Shown here: positions 47,789 through 56,377 of the stretch, piece after piece
Layout of the letters: each line of letters starts with the position of its first letter
Numbering within the stretch: the first letter of the stretch is position 1
NCBI RefSeq assembly: GCF_020524485.1
Contig: NZ_JAIVLF010000003.1
Span: 434,001 to 498,000 of the forward strand
Direction of reading: 5' to 3'
Source: Novosphingobium profundi
Lineage (GTDB): Bacteria > Pseudomonadota > Alphaproteobacteria > Sphingomonadales > Sphingomonadaceae
DNA: 64,000 nucleotides
Made by a program: the position numbers and the translations under genes
Notes under the pieces: model-generated
Database searches by the model: none
What the model was told of the DNA's origin: nothing
Seen by the model: the letters and a program-made list of their open reading frames with translations, nothing else

Positions 47789-49696
47789 ATGACTGCGACT
47801 GGATCGACCACGCCCGACACCTCCGAGCCGCCCCTGCGCTCACCCAAGGACGAGAACGAAGCCCCCCCAACGTCCGCGCGGCAAAGTTCGCTCGAGCTCT
47901 GGCCGATCGGCAATTGCCAGGTAAACGGCCTCATCGACGAAAACGCCGCACTGGTCTGGGGCTGCGTACCCCGTGTCGACGGCGACCCGGCCTTCTGTGC
48001 GCTGATGCGCGGCGATGAAGGGCAGGACGCGGGCACCTGGCGCTTCGAGCTGGAAAACCAGGTCTCGGTCACGCAGCGCTACGTGCGCAATACCCCGATT
48101 CTCGTCTCGCGGCTGGAAGACAACAACGGCAGCGCGGTCGAGGTGATCGACTTCTGCCCCCGCTTCGAGCGCTCGGGGCGCATGTACCGCCCGGTTGCCT
48201 ACGCGCGCATCGTGCGCCCCGTAAAGGGCAGCCCGCGCATCCGCTGCGTGCTTACGCCGATGAGCGGCTACGGCGCGCAGTTGGCCCCCATCACGCGCGG
48301 CTCCAACCACATCCGCTACCTGGTCGAGAGGAACGCGCTGCGCCTCACCACCGATGCGCCGGTGGGCTACATCCTCGACGAGCGCTACTTCCGGCTGGAA
48401 AGCCCGATGCACTTCTTCCTCGGCCCCGACGAGCCGTTCAACGGCAATGTCGAGCACGAACTGGAGATGATGCACCAGCTGACCGACGCCTACTGGGGCA
48501 ACTGGGTGCGCAGCCTTGCCACCCCGCTCGACTGGCAGGAGGCGGTGATCCGCGCCGCGATCACGCTCAAGCTGTGCCAGCACGAGGAAACCGGCGCGAT
48601 TGTCGCCGCGCTCACCACCTCGATCCCCGAAGCGCCCCATTCGCAGCGCAACTGGGACTACCGCTACTGCTGGATCCGGGATGCCTACTATACTGTCCAG
48701 GCGCTCAACCACCTGGGCGCGCTCGACGTCCTAGAGAAGTACCTCGGGTACCTGCGCAACATCATCGACGATGCCGAGGGCGGTTTCATCCAGCCGCTCT
48801 ACGCCGTCAGCGGCGCCAAGGAGATCATCGAGTGGGTGGCCGATGACCTCGTCGGCTATCGCGGCATGGGCCCGGTGCGTGTGGGCAATGCGGCCTACTA
48901 TCAGGTCCAGAACGACTGCTATGGCCAGATCGTCCTGCCCGCGATCCAGGCCTTCTCCGACATGCGCCTCATCCGCATGGCCAACCACGACGATTTCGAA
49001 AGCCTCGAGAAAGTCGGCGAAATGGCCTGGAAGACCCACGACCAGCCCGATGCCGGCCTGTGGGAGCTGCGCACGCGCACGGCCGTCCACACGTATTCGA
49101 GCGTGATGAACTGGGCTGCTTGCGACCGCCTGGCGAATGCCGCCGAATACCTCGGGCTTTCCGACCGTCAGACCTACTGGCGCGAACGCGCGGACGCGAT
49201 CCGGTCAACCATCGAAGAGCAGGCCTGGCACAAGATCGAAGGGCCCGACTTCGACGACGGCGGCGCAGGCGGGCACTATGCGGCAAGTTTCGGCGGTGAC
49301 CAGCTCGATGCCAGCCTGCTCCAGATGGTCGAATTGCGCTTCGTGGAAGCGAGCGACCCGCGCTTCCAGGCCACCCTCGCGGCCGTGCAGAAAACTTTGC
49401 GGCGCGGCGAGCACATGCTGCGCTACGCCAACGAGGACGACTTCGGCCTGCCCGAGACGGCCTTCAACATCTGCACCTTCTGGCTGATCGAAGCCCTGCA
49501 CCGCTCCGGCCAGGACGAGGAGGCCCGTCGCCTGTTCGAAGCGATGCTTGCCCACCGTACGGAATCGGGCCTGCTTTCGGAGGACATGGACTTCGAGACG
49601 AGCGAGCTGTGGGGGAACTTTCCGCAGACCTATTCGCTTGTCGGGATAATCAACTGCGCCGGGCAACTGTCGCGTTCCTGGCGCGACTGGCGATAA
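47789..49696 (+). CDS. glycoside hydrolase family 15 protein
   Basis: 635 residues from the ATG at 47789; an upstream frame is a shadow of otsB. The family 15 motif NWDYRYCWIRDAYYTVQAL is near residue 287, and EDMDFETSELWGNFPQTYS near the C-terminus carries the second catalytic Glu region. GH15 contains glucoamylases and trehalases. The location between otsB and otsA suggests trehalose hydrolysis or recycling. No signal peptide, so cytosolic. Confidence 0.92.
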   Translation: MTATGSTTPDTSEPPLRSPKDENEAPPTSARQSSLELWPIGNCQVNGLIDENAALVWGCVPRVDGDPAFCALMRGDEGQDAGTWRFELENQVSVTQRYVRNTPILVSRLEDNNGSAVEVIDFCPRFERSGRMYRPVAYARIVRPVKGSPRIRCVLTPMSGYGAQLAPITRGSNHIRYLVERNALRLTTDAPVGYILDERYFRLESPMHFFLGPDEPFNGNVEHELEMMHQLTDAYWGNWVRSLATPLDWQEAVIRAAITLKLCQHEETGAIVAALTTSIPEAPHSQRNWDYRYCWIRDAYYTVQALNHLGALDVLEKYLGYLRNIIDDAEGGFIQPLYAVSGAKEIIEWVADDLVGYRGMGPVRVGNAAYYQVQNDCYGQIVLPAIQAFSDMRLIRMANHDDFESLEKVGEMAWKTHDQPDAGLWELRTRTAVHTYSSVMNWAACDRLANAAEYLGLSDRQTYWRERADAIRSTIEEQAWHKIEGPDFDDGGAGGHYAASFGGDQLDASLLQMVELRFVEASDPRFQATLAAVQKTLRRGEHMLRYANEDDFGLPETAFNICTFWLIEALHRSGQDEEARRLFEAMLAHRTESGLLSEDMDFETSELWGNFPQTYSLVGIINCAGQLSRSWRDWR

Positions 49697-49736
49697 GATT
49701 TTCAGGCGTTTTCAAACGCCTTACAGGGGAATTGAG

Positions 49737-51158
49737 ATGAGCCGACTGATTGTGATTTCCAACCGCGTCTCGGTGCCCAAGGCCGCCGGGGCTGCGGGCG
49801 CACAAGGAGGTCTTGCCGTCGCGCTCAACTCGGCCCTGCGCGAAAACCGCGGGATCTGGTTCGGCTGGTCGGGGCAGGAAACCGAAGAGTTCACTGGTCA
49901 CCTCGACATGCAGCGCAACGACGGAGTGACCACCGCCACGATCGACCTCGAGCCCCAGGACATCGAAGAATACTACAACGGCTATGCCAACCGGACGCTC
50001 TGGCCACTGTTCCATTACCGCATCGATCTCACCGAATACGACCGCAACTTCGGCGAGGGCTATGAGCGTGTAAACCGCCGCTTCGCCGATTCGCTACGCC
50101 CGCTGATCGACCAGGACGACCTGGTCTGGGTCCACGACTACCACCTCCTGCCGCTCGGCTCGATGCTGCGCACGCAAGGGGTGAAAAACCGCATAGGGCT
50201 GTTCCTTCACACGCCCTGGCCGCCCACGCGCCTGCTGGTCTCGCTCCCTTTCCACGAGCGTTTGGTGGAATCGATGCTCGCCTACGACGTGATCGGCTTC
50301 CAGACCGAGGAGTGGCTGGGCAGCTTCCTGCATTACCTCGAAAAGGAAATGGGGCTGGAAATCGGCGCGGACGGTTGCGTGGAATACCAGGGGCGCCGCA
50401 TCATCGCGCAGGCTTTCCCCATCGGTATCGACTTTGCAGAGTTCACCGAAGGGGCGTCCAGCGACGAAGCGCGCGAAGCCCATGACAAGCTGAAAGCCAG
50501 TGTGCGCGGCCGCAAGATTCTTATCGGCGTGGATCGGCTTGACTATTCCAAGGGCCTGGGCGAACGCTTCGAGAGCTTCAGCCGCTTCCTGGCCGACAAT
50601 CCGGACCAGTCGTCCCAATCCGTCCTGCTTCAGATTGCCCCCCCCTCGCGCGGCGACGTTGAAAGCTACCAACAGATCCGCGAAGATCTGGAACGCAAGA
50701 CCGGGCACATCAACGGAGCACATGCTGACGTTGCCTTTGTGCCGATACGCTATGTCAACAGAGGGTATCCGCGCCGCCAGTTGGCCGGGTTCTATCGTGC
50801 AGCCGACGTCGGACTGGTCACGCCTTTGCGCGACGGGATGAACCTCGTTGCGAAGGAGTACGTAGCCGCACAAGATGAAGCCGATCCTGGTGTGTTGATC
50901 CTGTCCCAGTTCGCCGGAGCCGCCTTGCAACTGGATGATGCCCTGCTCGTCAACCCACACTCACTCGAAGACGTGAGCGAGGCCATCAAACGCGCACTCG
51001 TCATGCCTCTGGAGGAGCGGCGCTCGCGCCATTCCAAATTGCTCGCTTCAGTGAGAGACGCGGATGTGGACTTCTGGCGAGAGCAATTCGTGAAGGTTCT
51101 TTTCGGCGCCCCCTGCATGGAAGCGCAAGATCTATCCGCGCAAGACGCCTCCAACTGA
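49737..51158 (+). CDS. otsA: alpha,alpha-trehalose-phosphate synthase
   Basis: 473 residues, family GT20. VWVHDYHLLPLGSMLR and IGVDRLDYSKGLGER are the UDP-glucose and glucose-6-P-binding signatures. It makes trehalose-6-P. It lies 40 bp after the GH15 gene, completing otsB-GH15-otsA. Confidence 0.96.
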   Translation: MSRLIVISNRVSVPKAAGAAGAQGGLAVALNSALRENRGIWFGWSGQETEEFTGHLDMQRNDGVTTATIDLEPQDIEEYYNGYANRTLWPLFHYRIDLTEYDRNFGEGYERVNRRFADSLRPLIDQDDLVWVHDYHLLPLGSMLRTQGVKNRIGLFLHTPWPPTRLLVSLPFHERLVESMLAYDVIGFQTEEWLGSFLHYLEKEMGLEIGADGCVEYQGRRIIAQAFPIGIDFAEFTEGASSDEAREAHDKLKASVRGRKILIGVDRLDYSKGLGERFESFSRFLADNPDQSSQSVLLQIAPPSRGDVESYQQIREDLERKTGHINGAHADVAFVPIRYVNRGYPRRQLAGFYRAADVGLVTPLRDGMNLVAKEYVAAQDEADPGVLILSQFAGAALQLDDALLVNPHSLEDVSEAIKRALVMPLEERRSRHSKLLASVRDADVDFWREQFVKVLFGAPCMEAQDLSAQDASN

Positions 51159-51511
51159 GCTGGGCCGTCTGGGGAAGCTCCTTTAAGATACGGCCTCGAA
51201 CTTTGACCAAGGCGTGGGTTCCATGACTTCAAGGCGAGCTCGCGCGGGCGCAGCTTGGGGATTGCCCCATGCAGGCACGCCCGGCACGCGGCTCGCCCGC
51301 ATCACCGCAAGGCTGCTGCCGGATAGCGTAGAGGGGCCCGGGCCAGCTCCAGACCATATCCCCTCAAGAGAAGGTCCAGATACCTAGCGACCCTTCCAAA
51401 TGCTGCATTGCGATATCGCAAAGGACGCCTCATATAGCCTTGCGACTTGGATAGGGCGAGGTGGATATTGACGACACCAGCCAATATCACTGAACAATGG
51501 ACCTCATAGAT
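51159..51511. promoter_or_regulatory. 353 bp region upstream of galE
   Basis: No gene is seen. It holds a perfect 14-base palindrome TTGCGATATCGCAA at 51408-51421, inside GCATTGCGATATCGCAA, about 90 bp before the galE start. Together with a similar GCAATGCGATATC at 54399-54411 it is a candidate operator for EPS genes. Confidence 0.4.
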
Positions 51512-52513
51512 ATGAAAAGTACTACTACCGTTCTCGTAACAGGTGGCGCTGGATATATCGGCAGCCATGCCGTGCTCGCTCTTCGCGACGCCGGGTTGGC
51601 CGTTTGCGTGATTGACAACCTTACGACTGGCTTCCGGTTCGTCGTCCCCGACGATGTCCCCTTCTATGAAGGCGATATTTCGGACGCCAATCTGATTGCA
51701 CGCATTTGCAAGGAGCAAGGGGTTGGCGCCATCATGCACTTTGCCGGCTCGATCATCGTACCCGAATCCATCGAAAACCCGCTCAAGTATTACCACAACA
51801 ATACTGCAAAGAGCTGCGCGCTGATCGAAGCGGCCCTTGCGGCCGGCGTTGCGCACTTCATCTTCAGTTCGACCGCAGCAGTCTACGGAACCCCCGAGAC
51901 CTCCCCCATAGCCGAAGACACTACGAAGAAACCGATCAACCCCTACGGCATGTCCAAATTGATGACGGAGACCATGCTGGCTGACGTGGCCCGCGTAAAG
52001 CCGTTCAACTACGGCGTGCTGCGCTACTTCAACGTCGCGGGCGCCGACCCGCAGCAAAGAGCGGGCCAAGCCACCATCGGCGCCACCCACCTTATCAAGG
52101 TTGCCGTGGAGGCCGCCCTTGGCAAGCGCGAGCACGTTGCCGTTTTCGGAACCGACTTCGACACCCCGGATGGCACGGGCGTTCGCGACTACATCCACGT
52201 CTCCGACCTCGCCCAGGCGCACGTCCTCGCCCTCCAGGCATTGCTGGAAAATCCCGAAGAATCAATGACCATGAACTGCGGCTATGGCCGCGGCTTCTCC
52301 GTTCTCGAAGTGCTCGACGCCGTTGACGAGGTCACCGGCATGAAGATCGATCGGCATCTCGAAGGTCGCCGGGCAGGCGACCCGGCTGCACTGGTATCGG
52401 ACAATTCGCGGATCATGCGAACCCTGGACTGGACGCCGAAATACGCCGACCTGAATACCATCGTCGAGCATGCGCTTGCATGGGAACAGAAGCTAACCAC
52501 GTTGCGCCCGTAA
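51512..52513 (+). CDS. galE: UDP-glucose 4-epimerase
   Basis: 333 residues from the ATG at 51512; the ATG at 51497 would add five residues. VLVTGGAGYIGSHAVLAL is the NAD motif, and NPYGMSKLMTETML carries the Tyr-Lys pair. It makes UDP-galactose, probably for the EPS locus. Confidence 0.94.
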   Translation: MKSTTTVLVTGGAGYIGSHAVLALRDAGLAVCVIDNLTTGFRFVVPDDVPFYEGDISDANLIARICKEQGVGAIMHFAGSIIVPESIENPLKYYHNNTAKSCALIEAALAAGVAHFIFSSTAAVYGTPETSPIAEDTTKKPINPYGMSKLMTETMLADVARVKPFNYGVLRYFNVAGADPQQRAGQATIGATHLIKVAVEAALGKREHVAVFGTDFDTPDGTGVRDYIHVSDLAQAHVLALQALLENPEESMTMNCGYGRGFSVLEVLDAVDEVTGMKIDRHLEGRRAGDPAALVSDNSRIMRTLDWTPKYADLNTIVEHALAWEQKLTTLRP

Positions 52514-52528
52514 CGGTCTCTGGGACCA

Positions 52529-52553
52529 AGGCCCGCCCCTCCCGGGCGGGCCT
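52529..52553. terminator. hairpin after galE
   Basis: AGGCCCGCCC (52529-52538) pairs with GGGCGGGCCT (52544-52553). Short loop and no long T run; likely terminates galE and may also serve the convergent gene. Confidence 0.6.
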
Positions 52554-52574
52554 GTCTGCGCTGCAGCGTAGAGA

Positions 52575-52609
52575 AAACGCAAAGGTTGGGAGGGGCCCCT
52601 GGCCCAACC
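52575..52609 (-). terminator. terminator of the export lipoprotein gene
   Basis: GGTTGGG/CCCAACC with an inner AGGGGCCCCT, followed on the minus strand by TTTGCGTTTT. It lies 25 bp past the wza-type gene stop. Confidence 0.6.
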
Positions 52610-52633
52610 AGGAACCGGCCCCGATGCGAGAAC

Positions 52634-53332
52634 TCAGTAACGCGACCAAGCGTTAAACAACGGTGCAGCCTTAAGAATATCTTCCAGAAGGCCACGCGGT
52701 ATCGAGAAGCCAACCATGATCACATCGCCATCGATAATGTGCGGATCAGGGCTAACGCCGGTACGGATGTCCTTGAGATTGAAACGCGCCACGAGATGCT
52801 CATCACCAATGCTGCGCAGGACGACAATTTCATCAAGCTTGGCCGTGCTTGTGGGGCTTTCTGCCCGGGCAATCGTGGAAAGAAGGCTCGCATCAGCGTT
52901 AATTTCGTACACGCCCGGCTTCTCGACCTCGCCTTCGACGGACGCGTAGCGCGGCGCAATTTTCGTCACCGACACAGTCACTTGCGGGTCAACCAGGTAC
53001 TTTGCAGCAAGACGCTGGGCGAGCACATCCGAGATCTGCCCCACTTCCATGCCCTCGACCTTCAGTGCCCCCGCGAGCGGGAACTGAATACTTCCCGTTT
53101 CGCTGACAAAAACCTCCTCAAGGGTAAGATCAGGCTCGCCAAATACGGTTACGGAAAGCACATCGAGAGGACGTACGAGGTACTCGGAAGGCTCCACAAC
53201 GGTTTCAGGAATCGCGCGATAGGCTGCTTCTCCGACAGGCAGATTGGGGTTTGAGGTGGTGTGACTGCAGCCGGTCAGAGCCAAACCCGAAAGCATGAGG
53301 GCAACGGGAAAAAGTGTCTTAGTCTTTTGCAC
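52634..53332 (-). CDS. polysaccharide export lipoprotein, GumB/Wza type
   Basis: 232 residues from a GTG at 53332 (GGAGA ten bases upstream); the ATG-started frame to 53434 would bury the signal peptide. The lipobox is ALTGC with Cys22. A Poly_export domain (about 45-120) has YLVRPLDVLSVTVFGEPDL, and an SLBB-like domain follows with YASVEGEVEKPGVYEI. It forms the periplasmic/outer-membrane channel. The short form is seen in GumB and PEP-CTERM-associated systems. Confidence 0.92.
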   Translation of the reverse strand: MQKTKTLFPVALMLSGLALTGCSHTTSNPNLPVGEAAYRAIPETVVEPSEYLVRPLDVLSVTVFGEPDLTLEEVFVSETGSIQFPLAGALKVEGMEVGQISDVLAQRLAAKYLVDPQVTVSVTKIAPRYASVEGEVEKPGVYEINADASLLSTIARAESPTSTAKLDEIVVLRSIGDEHLVARFNLKDIRTGVSPDPHIIDGDVIMVGFSIPRGLLEDILKAAPLFNAWSRY

Positions 53333-53423
53333 TGCCCGAACGTCTCCAAGGCCTGTTTCAATTACACCGATGCTTAATCGCGCAGTGCAGCATAAGCAAG
53401 CACAGCCAGCCACGCCCCCCATC

Positions 53424-54395
53424 TCAATTTGCACGGCCGACCCGACTCACTTGCGCAGATGGCGGACAAAGCAGATGGCTCCCCTCGGCGCGCATCCGCC
53501 GCACTCGTGACTTGCGCGACCGGTGCGTCGGATCACGAAACCAGCGCAGCCAATCCCCGGCATCCCGGCGCAACCAGTACTGCAAGCCCTGCTCCAGATC
53601 ATACCCCGCGCAATGCGACAAGCGCACACCAAGGATATCGGCCCGATCTTCCATCCAGCGCCGCTCGGAAAGACTGCGCGCATCCCCGTCTTCCACCACC
53701 AGATGGCCAAGTTCATGCCCCACTACGAGCGCCAGCTCGTCATCGTTCCTGGTGAATTCAATCAGGCCAGAAGATACCGCGACACCCTTCCCGTCCGTGT
53801 AAGCCGAGACCCCTGAATCCGTCTTGATAACCACATTGGCCCGACACACAGGAACGGTCACGACAGCCACCATACTGCGCCGTCCATCTCGCGAGATCTG
53901 GAGCATAATAGGCGTATCCCGTGCCTGATCAGCCAGGTAGCCAGCGAGAAAATCAGCGAAAAGCGCGGCATCCTTCTGCTCCGCAAGCAACTCCAAGACC
54001 GGCTTGCCATTGACGGCGACCACGTCATCGCCAGGCATGAGCCCAGCCTTCTCTCCCGGACTGCCCTCCACAACAGCCGCTATCTGCGGCAACTGCGACA
54101 TGCCCAAAAGGGCCGAAACCGCAGGACGATCCTTCTCCTGATAGGCCCCGATGAAATCGAGAACGATGCCAGTGCCTGAGGCCTGCTCCCGACAGAGGGG
54201 AGCCGCCGCCCGCTGAAGACGAAAGCCAACCTCTGCAAGGCGCTCCATTTGACCTCGAAGCTGAAGAGGCCAAGGCCTTCCCTCTTCAGCTCCCGCTTTG
54301 CCGGGCACCGCGCCAAGAACGAATGCACCCACCAGTGCAAAGCCAAGCGCAGCTACAAGAGAACGCGCGCGAACATAAAAATCTTTGCATTGCAT
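53424..54395 (-). CDS. PDZ and M48 metalloprotease
   Basis: 323 residues. Signal peptide or anchor (about 10-36), PDZ domain (about 100-180, with VVEGSPGEKAGLMPGDDVVAVNG) and M48 zinc protease motif HELGH at 227-231, third ligand Glu249 in MEDRADILG. It is 91 bp upstream of the wza-type gene on the same strand. The start has no clear ribosome site. It is a periplasmic protease of unknown substrate, perhaps EPS machinery or the divergent small protein. Confidence 0.88.
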   Translation of the reverse strand: MQCKDFYVRARSLVAALGFALVGAFVLGAVPGKAGAEEGRPWPLQLRGQMERLAEVGFRLQRAAAPLCREQASGTGIVLDFIGAYQEKDRPAVSALLGMSQLPQIAAVVEGSPGEKAGLMPGDDVVAVNGKPVLELLAEQKDAALFADFLAGYLADQARDTPIMLQISRDGRRSMVAVVTVPVCRANVVIKTDSGVSAYTDGKGVAVSSGLIEFTRNDDELALVVGHELGHLVVEDGDARSLSERRWMEDRADILGVRLSHCAGYDLEQGLQYWLRRDAGDWLRWFRDPTHRSRKSRVRRMRAEGSHLLCPPSAQVSRVGRAN

Positions 54396-54404
54396 TGTGC
54401 AATG
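54388..54404. promoter_or_regulatory. inverted repeat at divergent EPS promoters
   Basis: CATTGCA-TTG-TGCAATG at 54388-54404 forms a 7 bp inverted repeat over the start of the protease gene and upstream of the small-protein gene. Candidate operator. Confidence 0.35.
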
Positions 54405-54459
54405 CGATATCCGACATTAAGAGCCGTAGTCTAGTCTATTCCCCAAAGGAGGAATGAAT

Positions 54460-54726
54460 ATGAATCTGAAAACCGCTCTTATTGCTGCGAGCATCAGTTC
54501 GGCTGCTCTGGCCCCGGCCGTCGCCCAGGCCAACACCACTGCCGCCGAATCTGCCGGCAAGATTGCAAGCCTGTCCGGTGTCGGCACGCGTGCATCGACC
54601 CCGGTCGCGAAGAAGCAGAAGGCCGAAGCCGGCATCATCGTCCTTGGCGTCGTTGCTGCTGGTGCTGCCACCTATGGCATCATCGAAGCCACGGACAGCG
54701 ACGACAACACGTCGAGCGGCAGCTAA
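54460..54726 (+). CDS. small secreted protein of the EPS locus
   Basis: 88 residues from the ATG at 54460, seven bases after AAAGGAGG; the ATG at 54454 is too close to the box. Residues 1-24 are a Sec signal (ending AVAQA), then a Ser/Ala linker, a hydrophobic helix (EAGIIVLGVVAAGAATYGII) and an acidic Ser-rich tail. No family; proteins of this kind recur in sphingomonad EPS loci. It has its own terminator. Confidence 0.7.
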   Translation: MNLKTALIAASISSAALAPAVAQANTTAAESAGKIASLSGVGTRASTPVAKKQKAEAGIIVLGVVAAGAATYGIIEATDSDDNTSSGS

Positions 54727-54747
54727 GACTGACCGACGTTAAAAAGA

Positions 54748-54784
54748 TGGTCCTGCCGCGGGGCAACCGCGGCAGGGCCATTTT
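54748..54784 (+). terminator. Rho-independent terminator
   Basis: TGGTCCTGCCGCGG pairs with CCGCGGCAGGGCCA with one mismatch, then TTTT. It ends the small secreted-protein gene. Confidence 0.85.
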
Positions 54785-54858
54785 AATGTCGATGACAGCC
54801 TGTCTTCTGAAAGTTCAAATTATTAATTTGGGGGGCTCGTCTGTCTAGTTCGCTGACG

Positions 54859-56223
54859 ATGAGAGAGGGCATGAGTTCACTCATGCACCCGAAGAACAAG
54901 ACCTTCCAAGTTTGCCTTCTGCTAATTGCAGCGCTCGCTTTCGGAGGCGGCGGTTCGGGCACTGGCCTTGCCAACCTCTGCGTGCAGCTTGCAGCTCTCA
55001 CGCTCGCGGCGCTCAATCTCGATGCATTCATAGACTTCTTCCGCACAGCTCCGCGCCTTTTGACGAGCCTCGTCGGAATCAGCCTGCTACTCCCACTCCT
55101 GCAAAGCTTGCCGCTCCCTCCCTTTGTGTGGCAGTCCCTGCCGGGACGCGAGTTGGCCGTCCAGTCGCTGAAACTGGTCGACGCCAGCGAGGATTGGCGT
55201 CCGCTGTCTCTTGAAGTGCATCGCACCCTCATCGCCTTCCTGTCGCTTATCCCTGCCGCTACCGCCCTGGTGCTGAGCTGGTCCATGACGAGCCGAGAGA
55301 AGCAGATGGTCATGGCGGGCCTCGCGCTTTCCGGTGGCGCGCTGGTCCTGGCCGGCATTCCTCAGCTCGCATCGGGAAACCATCGTTTCGTTTTCTACGC
55401 CGAAGCCTTGGGCTCGGACGATCTTCATGGATTCTTCGCCAACCGCAATACCGCCGGCCTGTTCCTCGACATGGCCCTTTGCGCCCTCATCGGAAGCATT
55501 CCCAGCCAACGCCCCGCCCCCAAATGGATAGCGGCCTCGGCAAGCCTGGCCTTACTCCTGATCCTGGGCCTAGTCCTGACACGCTCGCGCTCTTCGATGG
55601 CGTTAGCCGTCATTCCCTTCGTCTTTGCCAGCTACAGAATTCTGAGAGCCCGGAAAGGGGCAGGCATTTCCGCGTCGCGCAAGCAACGGTTCGCGATACT
55701 CGGGGCCTGCGTACTCCTAGCCGGCACCGCAACCGCGGCCGGACTGATGAACGACCGGCTTCAGGCAAGCTTCACCCGCTTCGAGAATTTGGACGATCGC
55801 CGCCCCGAGATCTGGAAAGATAGCCTCGGCGCAATCCAGCGGTTCTGGCCGGTAGGCAGTGGCATTGGGACCTTCGACGAGGTGTTTCAACTCGACGAAT
55901 CGCTCGAGTTTCTCGGCCCAGGCCGTGCGGCACGCGCGCACAACGACTACCTCGAAGTTGCCCTTGAATCCGGAGCGATAGGAATCGCCTTGCTCAGCGC
56001 CTGGGTTGTATACCTCGCACTTCTGGCCATCAGAGCACTGCAACGGGGCCCCGCCACACAAGCGGCTCTCGCCATTCTGATTTTGATTACTTTTCAGTCC
56101 ATTTCGGACTACCCTATGCGCAATCAGACGATATTGTGCATTGCGGGCTTCATTTTGGCTGCCCTAGCCCAAACGCCGCGCCTCAGATCACGAAATTCCC
56201 CCACCCAAGAAACTGCGGATTAA
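54859..56223 (+). CDS. O-antigen ligase / Wzy-type polymerase
   Basis: 454 residues with about ten to twelve membrane helices. The Wzy_C domain is seen with PVGSGIGTFDEVFQL and RAHNDYLEVALE, the large periplasmic loop of O-antigen ligase-like proteins. It would join or transfer EPS repeats at the outer face of the inner membrane. The start is uncertain (54859, 54871 or 54883). Confidence 0.88.
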   Translation: MREGMSSLMHPKNKTFQVCLLLIAALAFGGGGSGTGLANLCVQLAALTLAALNLDAFIDFFRTAPRLLTSLVGISLLLPLLQSLPLPPFVWQSLPGRELAVQSLKLVDASEDWRPLSLEVHRTLIAFLSLIPAATALVLSWSMTSREKQMVMAGLALSGGALVLAGIPQLASGNHRFVFYAEALGSDDLHGFFANRNTAGLFLDMALCALIGSIPSQRPAPKWIAASASLALLLILGLVLTRSRSSMALAVIPFVFASYRILRARKGAGISASRKQRFAILGACVLLAGTATAAGLMNDRLQASFTRFENLDDRRPEIWKDSLGAIQRFWPVGSGIGTFDEVFQLDESLEFLGPGRAARAHNDYLEVALESGAIGIALLSAWVVYLALLAIRALQRGPATQAALAILILITFQSISDYPMRNQTILCIAGFILAALAQTPRLRSRNSPTQETAD

Positions 56224-56377
56224 GGGCGATAAGACGGGGACATTTCTTCCTGGAACGAATATGCATTGGAACTGAGCGCATCTTGAGCAGACACCGCCCT
56301 CTTCGATGAAAGTTTAAATTTTGCAGATCCGCGCAAACGGAACGCAATAAGATGGCAGAAACGACTTGACAGACACC

